Shown here one piece after another: positions 5,773-10,457 of a stretch of 10,457 nt of DNA. The stretch's first letter is position 1; each line of letters begins with the position of its first letter. Position numbers and translations under genes: made by a program. Below the pieces are notes generated by a model. That model saw nothing but the letters and a program-made list of their open reading frames with translations. It ran no database searches and had not been told where the DNA came from. Origin of the DNA: Bacteroidales bacterium (GTDB lineage Bacteria > Bacteroidota > Bacteroidia > Bacteroidales > NBLH01); contig JARGGF010000081.1 in the NCBI GenBank assembly GCA_029210905.1, positions 1 through 10,457 on the forward strand. The letters are read 5' to 3'.

Positions 5773-8589
5773 TCAAACTTTTATACCTAAAAAGGTCACA
5801 TCATCCCTTTGTTGTTCATGATCCTGATAATTAAAAACAGCTGCTTCCACTGCTTCCTTTTGCACATCTATAGGCTTATTTCCGATATTTTTAAGTAAAT
5901 TAATAAAACGAAGACTTCCAAACCTAACACGCTCTGGCGAGGGCTGATCAACAATACCATCAGTAGATAAATACAAAAAGTCACCTTTTTCTAATAAAAC
6001 TTCATGATCTGTAAAAACCTCAGTGTTCCTTTTCGCTTTTGTCCCCCCTATCGTTTTTCGGGTTCCTTTTATATATTTTAAAGCCTTTTCATTGTTTTTA
6101 TAATAATATAATGGACGCTTTGCACCTGCAAAGGTAAGTTTTGTGGTTCCGTTTTGTACATGTTCAAGCGCACACAGACAAACATCCATTCCATCACTAT
6201 TATCAGTTTGCTCTTGCCTTAGAATGGTCTTAACTTCCTGATTCATTATGTCAAGTATTTCACTTGGACGAATTATTTTCTTTTCATTAACTATTTCGTT
6301 AAGTAAACTACTACCAATCATTGACATAAATGCACCAGGCACACCATGTCCGGTACAATCAACAGCTGCATAAAAGACCATCTCTTTTCTGCCATTAACT
6401 GCCGGTAGATAAGAATACCAGTAAAAATCTCCTGAAACGATGTCTTTAGGACGATAAATAACGAAAGTATCAAAGAATTTATTCAAATTTGACTGAGGTG
6501 GTAATATTGCATTTTGGATGGTCTTTGCATAGCTAATACTTGCTTTTATATTTTGGTTTTGCAATTCAATCCTGTCCTTCTGAAGGATTAGTTCCTCTTT
6601 CTGGGCTAATAACTCTTCACTTTGTTGCCTGATAGCTGTCTCGGCTTCTTTTAACTTACTGATATCCGAAGCTATCGATATTAAACTTCTTACATTTTTT
6701 TCTTTATCAAGTATTGGTGTAAGCGTAGATTGAACCCAAAGATCCCTACCGTCTCTGGTTTTTTGCATCAGTTCAAAGGTTACAGCTTTCTTTTGTTCAA
6801 TACTCTCTTTTATAAGGTTTCTTACTTCATTATTTGTTTCTTTAGTGATAATATTACGACTGTATTCATTTACCAGTTGGCTATGACTATAGCCATACAT
6901 CCTTGAAAATCCATCGTTTATCCAAATAAAATTGCCAGCAGCATCCATAATTGTAATGGCATTGTCTGTTTCACTGGCAACAAGTGATAATTTCTCAAGC
7001 TCTTTATTGGTGGCTTCTAATTGTTGAGTTTGTTCAAGAATTTTGTCATGTTGCGCTCTAATTTCGCGCTCAGCTTCTTTTATTTCAGAAATATCGGTTT
7101 CTACAGTAATCAACTTGCTTATATTACCTTCAGAATCAAGGATAGGTGTTAAACTGGTTTGCACCCAAATATTTTGACCTCCCCGGGTCCGGTTCTTTGA
7201 TTCAAAAACTTCTGTTTTTTTTGTGCTAATACATCTTTCAAATATATTTTTTATATCCGGATGGTTTGCAATACCCAAAATGTTCTCATCAACCTCATGT
7301 GTGAGCAATTGCAGGGTAAATCCATACAGACGTGTATATCCAACATTTACCCATTCGAGATTACCTTCACTATCCATTATAGTTACGGCATTATCAGTAC
7401 GGGCAGCAACAATTGAAAGTTTTTCTAACTCTTTATTAAGAAGATCTGTTTGCCGGTGCTGGTTAAGAATTTCTTCTTTCTGTTTATTAATGGCAATATT
7501 CTTAATTCTTAACTCGTCATTAATTTTTTGTTTAATTCTGTAGCCACGCCAGATATAAAAAGCCAGAACTACAATAACGCCAAGTAAAACGATAAAAACT
7601 ATAAGTACAATCCGCTGAATAGTAATTTGAAAAGTCTGTTCAGACATAACTGTGTCCTTACTTTGAATAATCCTTTTATTCTTGTCTATTTCAGCTAACT
7701 GTTTCTGAATCTCATCATTTCTTTTTTGAACCTCTTCCTGCGAAACTCTAATTTTTTCTGCCGAAGTTTCGAGTACCCTGTTGTTAAAAGTTAATTTTTG
7801 CTGCTGCACAGCTAAATTCTCTTGCACCCGTGCTAAGTGAAGCCTTTGCTCATCAATTTCTTGTTGCCTGCTTTCAATTTCGGCCTTTTGCTGGTTATTC
7901 ATTTTTATCTGTCGCTCACTTTCTTCACGTTCTTTTTTATTTTCAGTTTTTAGCTTCGATAATTCTTCAGTTTGTTTTGCCAGTTCAACTTTTTGCAGTT
8001 CAAGTTTCCTTTTCTCCTTTCCTAATTCAACAATTGTCTGACTATATAAATCGCGCAGTTCAACTTCATCCCCTCCATGTACCAAAATATTTTTCAGGAA
8101 TCCAATCCCAAACTCGCTGGCATTCTTTTTATTAATGTCAAATTTTTTCTTATCTTTTTCAAGATCCAGTAAATTCAACATAAAATACTCGTTATCAGAA
8201 CTTTGATCAGTAATAAGCAGGGTATTATACTTCAAATTCTCAAAAACAGACTTTATATCACTATTCGAAGTTGGTTCTATATATAAAATGTGAGTGTAGG
8301 TAATGTCTTTTACTTTTTTAAAACGAACTACAGAAAAGGGCTTTTCTTTAATTTTCGTATTTTTTGAGTATTCAACCAATTCATCATAAACCAGGGTTGA
8401 GGTTCCATAAACACCAACAGTAAATTGCGAAATTGCTTGTTCATTTGTCCATTCTACATTTTGAGCAAGGTTTTGAACTATCCATAATGCCTTAAGCTTA
8501 TCAAGCCCTTGTCCTAAAACTTTATCAGGAAAAAAGATTTGAATAGCAAAAAATAGTATAAAAATACCCCTTTTAACTTTTGTAATCAT
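5773..8589 (-). CDS. Membrane-anchored YfiR-like / coiled-coil / PAS-PAS / SpoIIE-type PP2C phosphatase (SiaA-like role)
   Basis: This 938-residue protein has a signal peptide (1-27, ending LGQ). Residues about 28-172 resemble the periplasmic YfiR/DUF4154 domain, with FTVGVYG at 56-62, HILYIEP at 100-106 and KFDIN at 149-153. A long coiled coil spans about 180-320, followed by a membrane helix at about 326-347. In the cytoplasm lie two PAS domains with PAC ends (about 388-510 and 529-651), more coiled coil, and a SpoIIE/PP2C domain (about 685-938). All acidic metal-binding positions of the phosphatase are visible: VSGD (Asp721), DCTGHGVPG (Asp744), STDG (Asp877) and RDD (Asp929/930). The protein is therefore likely an active Ser/Thr phosphatase controlled by a periplasmic signal. 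It lies downstream of the SiaB- and SiaC-like genes on the same strand, so SiaC~P is the likely substrate, as for SiaA. The start Met directly precedes the signal peptide. SiaA itself has a different sensor architecture, so equivalence is functional inference. Confidence 0.9.
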   Translation of the reverse strand: MITKVKRGIFILFFAIQIFFPDKVLGQGLDKLKALWIVQNLAQNVEWTNEQAISQFTVGVYGTSTLVYDELVEYSKNTKIKEKPFSVVRFKKVKDITYTHILYIEPTSNSDIKSVFENLKYNTLLITDQSSDNEYFMLNLLDLEKDKKKFDINKKNASEFGIGFLKNILVHGGDEVELRDLYSQTIVELGKEKRKLELQKVELAKQTEELSKLKTENKKEREESERQIKMNNQQKAEIESRQQEIDEQRLHLARVQENLAVQQQKLTFNNRVLETSAEKIRVSQEEVQKRNDEIQKQLAEIDKNKRIIQSKDTVMSEQTFQITIQRIVLIVFIVLLGVIVVLAFYIWRGYRIKQKINDELRIKNIAINKQKEEILNQHRQTDLLNKELEKLSIVAARTDNAVTIMDSEGNLEWVNVGYTRLYGFTLQLLTHEVDENILGIANHPDIKNIFERCISTKKTEVFESKNRTRGGQNIWVQTSLTPILDSEGNISKLITVETDISEIKEAEREIRAQHDKILEQTQQLEATNKELEKLSLVASETDNAITIMDAAGNFIWINDGFSRMYGYSHSQLVNEYSRNIITKETNNEVRNLIKESIEQKKAVTFELMQKTRDGRDLWVQSTLTPILDKEKNVRSLISIASDISKLKEAETAIRQQSEELLAQKEELILQKDRIELQNQNIKASISYAKTIQNAILPPQSNLNKFFDTFVIYRPKDIVSGDFYWYSYLPAVNGRKEMVFYAAVDCTGHGVPGAFMSMIGSSLLNEIVNEKKIIRPSEILDIMNQEVKTILRQEQTDNSDGMDVCLCALEHVQNGTTKLTFAGAKRPLYYYKNNEKALKYIKGTRKTIGGTKAKRNTEVFTDHEVLLEKGDFLYLSTDGIVDQPSPERVRFGSLRFINLLKNIGNKPIDVQKEAVEAAVFNYQDHEQQRDDVTFLGIKV

Positions 8590-8906
8590 TTCACATTTAA
8601 CTTATTGGCAAAATGATATTTTTTCTTGAAATATCAAAATAATTTAAGAAATTTTATTATAAAATACAAACAAAGTGCCAAGATATAAAAATATGGTGCT
8701 AAAGCAGCATGCTTAAATTACCAAAAAACAGCCATTAAATATTTCTCAAGGAAACCAAATGCCACACAAATTATGTTTTCAATAAAAATCTAATAGCATA
8801 ATCAGAAAACTGCTGCAATTCTTGGATAAAAACTTATTGAAAATAATAAAAAAATATTTTTAAAGACCCTGATATTGTAACAAGGCGGAATGGAAATAAA
8901 TGAGTA
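8590..8906. other. 317-base AT-rich gap between the SiaC-like and phosphatase genes
   Basis: No open frame or RNA gene is recognisable. On the minus strand an imperfect -7-like TTATTTTG lies about 45 bases before the phosphatase start, so that gene may have its own promoter. No GC-rich terminator follows the SiaC-like gene; the only hairpin (8703-8715, stem AAGCA/TGCTT) is short and has no T-run. Read-through from siaB-siaC into the phosphatase is therefore possible. Confidence 0.5.
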
Positions 8907-9293
8907 TTACTGTTCTGCTTTAATGATATTTATCTCTAAGCCGGAAATAATCATGTAATCTTCTACATCCTCTTCGGTATCAGTATCACCAGTTTCAATG
9001 TACCAGTTTGTTTCAACACTTACACCAGAATCCTTATAATCTTTTAATAAACGAAGAATGTAAAGAACATGTTTCGAAGAACTAGTATTTACATAACTTA
9101 AACGGAAATTGAATAGAATAGGTTTATTCGTTTTAATGTACTCCTGCAGCCAGTCATATATTGGCTTGTAAAAAAGAGAAGCCTCTTCGAGGTATGATTC
9201 ACCAGCAATTTCGCAAACTCCTGTTTCTGCGTTTAACAAAACAGAAGGTTTAAAATGCGATCCCGGTTTAACTAATATTTCAAGATTTTCCAT
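8907..9293 (-). CDS. SiaC-like regulatory phosphoprotein (DUF1987)
   Basis: This 128-residue single-domain cytosolic protein has the SiaC-family length. The family hallmark is visible: a hydrophobic strand leading into YVNTSSSKH at 67-75, with Thr70 at the position phosphorylated by SiaB in P. aeruginosa SiaC (Thr68 there), followed by the helix VLYILRLLKDYKDSG. The segment FYKPIYDWLQEYIK (41-54) matches FYQPVIEWLDDYIK of the fusion protein, so the two SiaC domains are homologous. It starts 25 bases after the SiaB-like gene, which fits co-translation of kinase and substrate. In P. aeruginosa unphosphorylated SiaC activates the diguanylate cyclase SiaD; no GGDEF gene is visible here, so the downstream target is unknown. 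The C-terminal part is acidic (about 103-112). Confidence 0.9.
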   Translation of the reverse strand: MENLEILVKPGSHFKPSVLLNAETGVCEIAGESYLEEASLFYKPIYDWLQEYIKTNKPILFNFRLSYVNTSSSKHVLYILRLLKDYKDSGVSVETNWYIETGDTDTEEDVEDYMIISGLEINIIKAEQ

Positions 9294-9318
9294 TAGTTCA
9301 AGTATTTACTCATTTCAA

Positions 9319-9894
9319 TTATACATCATTTGGGACTTCCGCTGAAATTGTGATAAATGAATAGGTATCATCAATTGGTTTCAGATTTACAACTAAATCA
9401 TTTCCAGAAATCAAAGCTATTTGTAGCAATCCTAAATTGCTCCTTTCTCCTGATTCTACAAGTTTATATTGTTCCCTTTTATAATTTCTAAGTCCCTCAC
9501 GATCGAGTGAATTAATATATGTCACTTTTTCATTGATATATTCGGTCATTGCAGTTTCAACCATATTTCCTGTTGAAAACATGATATTTCCATTATTGTG
9601 TTTAATTATCAACAAGCCTGCCCCGGATTTTTCATTATCTGCAGTGTCTATTTGTTCTGCCGAATAATGGGCAATATTCTGAGAAAATTCCAAAAACATT
9701 TTGAAAAACTTACGCCTAAGTTTAGAACTTGTTTCCATACTGGTTTCAATATTTTTAGCCAATATGGAAAGCACACTTTTTTCAAAAGTACCCTGATAAG
9801 CAATAATAACTTCCTTAGATAATAATTCGTAAAAATCTTCCAGAAATTCTATTTTACTTCTATCAACCTGTCCGTTTTCTTCCATGAGTGTCAT
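9319..9894 (-). CDS. SiaB-like GHKL-fold protein kinase (DUF6272)
   Basis: This 191-residue cytosolic protein matches the SiaB family in length and layout. An N-box-like segment FLEFSQNIAHYS (67-78) holds Glu69 and Asn73 at the expected magnesium/ATP positions. A strand with GAGLLIIKHNNG and the STGN turn (107-110) follow, as in the fusion protein. The glycine-rich ATP-lid region is degenerate: ERSNLGLLQIA (150-160) stands where the fusion protein has GGAGLGLIEIA, so ATP binding may be weaker or differ in detail. In P. aeruginosa SiaB phosphorylates SiaC on a Thr; the substrate here is most likely the SiaC-like protein encoded 25 bases downstream, and possibly the SiaC domain of the fusion protein. 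An AAAGGAA stretch about 8-9 bases before the ATG at 9894 is a fair ribosome-binding site; Met4 is an alternative start. Confidence 0.85.
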   Translation of the reverse strand: MTLMEENGQVDRSKIEFLEDFYELLSKEVIIAYQGTFEKSVLSILAKNIETSMETSSKLRRKFFKMFLEFSQNIAHYSAEQIDTADNEKSGAGLLIIKHNNGNIMFSTGNMVETAMTEYINEKVTYINSLDREGLRNYKREQYKLVESGERSNLGLLQIALISGNDLVVNLKPIDDTYSFITISAEVPNDV

Positions 9895-9941
9895 TCATTA
9901 TTTCCTTTCAAAGAAAGAATCCAAATTATGATTATTTTTGA

Positions 9942-9969
9942 TAAATATACAATATTTTTTTAAAAACAA
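9942..9969 (-). promoter_or_regulatory. Candidate promoter of the siaB-siaC-like operon
   Basis: On the minus strand TATATTTA (9942-9949) is one base from TAnnTTTG, and a TTG (9967-9969) lies 17 bases upstream, at an acceptable -33 spacing. The leader would be about 40 bases. Chance matches are frequent in DNA this AT-rich. Confidence 0.3.
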
Positions 9970-10030
9970 TTACTTTCTGTTTCAAATTATTCTGTATACA
10001 CTAACTAAACAAGGGGTCTGATGCTGATAA

Positions 10031-10457
10031 TCATGGCTTAACGCCAAATATTTCCCATGCTCTGTCTGCTTGTAACTTCAACATTTCCAGCCCATTAACA
10101 GCAACGGCTCCGGATTTTATTGCTTTTTCCATAAAAAGCGTAATTTCCGGATTGTAAATCAAGTCAAATGCTATTGTACCCTTTGAAATTGCATGATATG
10201 GAATATCTGGAGCAAAATCTACATTTGGCCACATGCCCAATGGAGTTGTATTCACAATAATATTCGTTTTCGAAATAAATTGCTCATCAATTGAGGAATA
10301 TTGAACAGTATCATCGGAGGCCTCCGTTTTTCTACTTGCAATCTTATAGTGTATATTTAAGGTTTTAAGTGCATGAATTACTGCCTTTGCAGCTCCGCCA
10401 TTTCCAAGAATCAAGGCATTTTTTTCATCACCACATAAATATTTTTTTAGTGAATTT
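10031..10457 (-). CDS. aroE: Shikimate dehydrogenase, C-terminal part (N-terminus beyond window edge)
   Basis: The frame is open from the right window edge to a TGA at 10031-10033, giving 142 complete codons of a protein that is usually about 245-280 residues. The NADP-binding loop LGNGGAAKA, preceded by a beta strand, lies at about 10379-10408. The AroE signature NTTPLGM is at 10232-10252, FDLIYNP follows, and the C-terminal VNGLEMLKLQADRAW carries the conserved Gln that contacts substrate. The enzyme reduces 3-dehydroshikimate to shikimate with NADPH in aromatic amino acid synthesis in the cytosol. The catalytic Lys/Asp half lies outside the window. A start at 10414 would cut into the nucleotide-binding strand; the frame clearly continues upstream with KKYLCGDEKNA. 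It is separated by 136 bases from the SiaB-like gene and is probably a housekeeping neighbour. Confidence 0.95.
   Translation of the reverse strand, partial: NSLKKYLCGDEKNALILGNGGAAKAVIHALKTLNIHYKIASRKTEASDDTVQYSSIDEQFISKTNIIVNTTPLGMWPNVDFAPDIPYHAISKGTIAFDLIYNPEITLFMEKAIKSGAVAVNGLEMLKLQADRAWEIFGVKP

Noticed and set aside
7223..8135. Plus-strand open frames of 106 and 101 codons
   Set aside because: They are antisense to the PAS and coiled-coil parts of the phosphatase gene, which has clear domains throughout.
9598..9822. Plus-strand 74-codon open frame
   Set aside because: It is antisense to the well-supported SiaB-like gene.
8767..9990. CAAATTAT (ATAATTTG on the minus strand) at 8767, 9922 and 9983, upstream of minus-strand genes
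   Set aside because: It resembles the -7 box but with one base too few between TA and TTTG; it is too short and AT-rich to call a shared operator.

Overview
The window is AT-rich and looks like chromosomal DNA of a member of the Bacteroidota. The signs are secretion signals ending in LAQ or LGQ, possible promoter boxes close to the Bacteroidota TAnnTTTG / TTG pattern, little Shine-Dalgarno signal, and protein families typical of the phylum: a YfiR-like/PAS/SpoIIE phosphatase, SiaB/SiaC proteins, a two-domain Usp, and AroE ending FGVKP. This assignment is an inference. No IS element, phage gene, tRNA, rRNA or CRISPR array is visible.

Layout from left to right. (1) Positions 1-3241, minus strand: a two-gene unit. 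The upstream gene (1715-3241) encodes one polypeptide with two SiaB-like GHKL kinase domains followed by a SiaC-like domain. Thirty-two bases downstream is a large repeat protein (1-1682, cut by the window edge) with 22 gapless 12-residue repeats of the pattern F-G-x-G-x-V-x-F-x4. (2) Positions 3242-4070: 829 bases without a convincing gene, holding inverted repeats and a possible small structured RNA. (3) Positions 4071-5643, plus strand: a secreted protein built of two SPOR-like halves, then a two-domain universal stress protein, ending in a strong bidirectional terminator. (4) Positions 5773-9894, minus strand: read in transcription order, a standalone SiaB-like kinase, a standalone SiaC-like phosphoprotein and, after 317 bases, a membrane-bound YfiR-like/coiled-coil/PAS/PAS/PP2C phosphatase. 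(5) 10031 to the end, minus strand: the C-terminal half of shikimate dehydrogenase (aroE).

How it may work together (inference). In Pseudomonas aeruginosa SiaA (PP2C phosphatase) and SiaB (GHKL kinase) set the phosphorylation state of SiaC, which controls the diguanylate cyclase SiaD. Here the kinase, substrate and phosphatase parts are all present, but no GGDEF gene is seen in the window. Instead there is a second, covalently fused kinase-kinase-substrate protein, apparently co-transcribed with a beta-solenoid repeat protein. The 938-residue phosphatase could act on both SiaC copies, joining the two loci into one switch whose output is not the canonical SiaD. The SiaB-SiaB-SiaC fusion with its repeat-protein partner is the best candidate for an undescribed system in this window.
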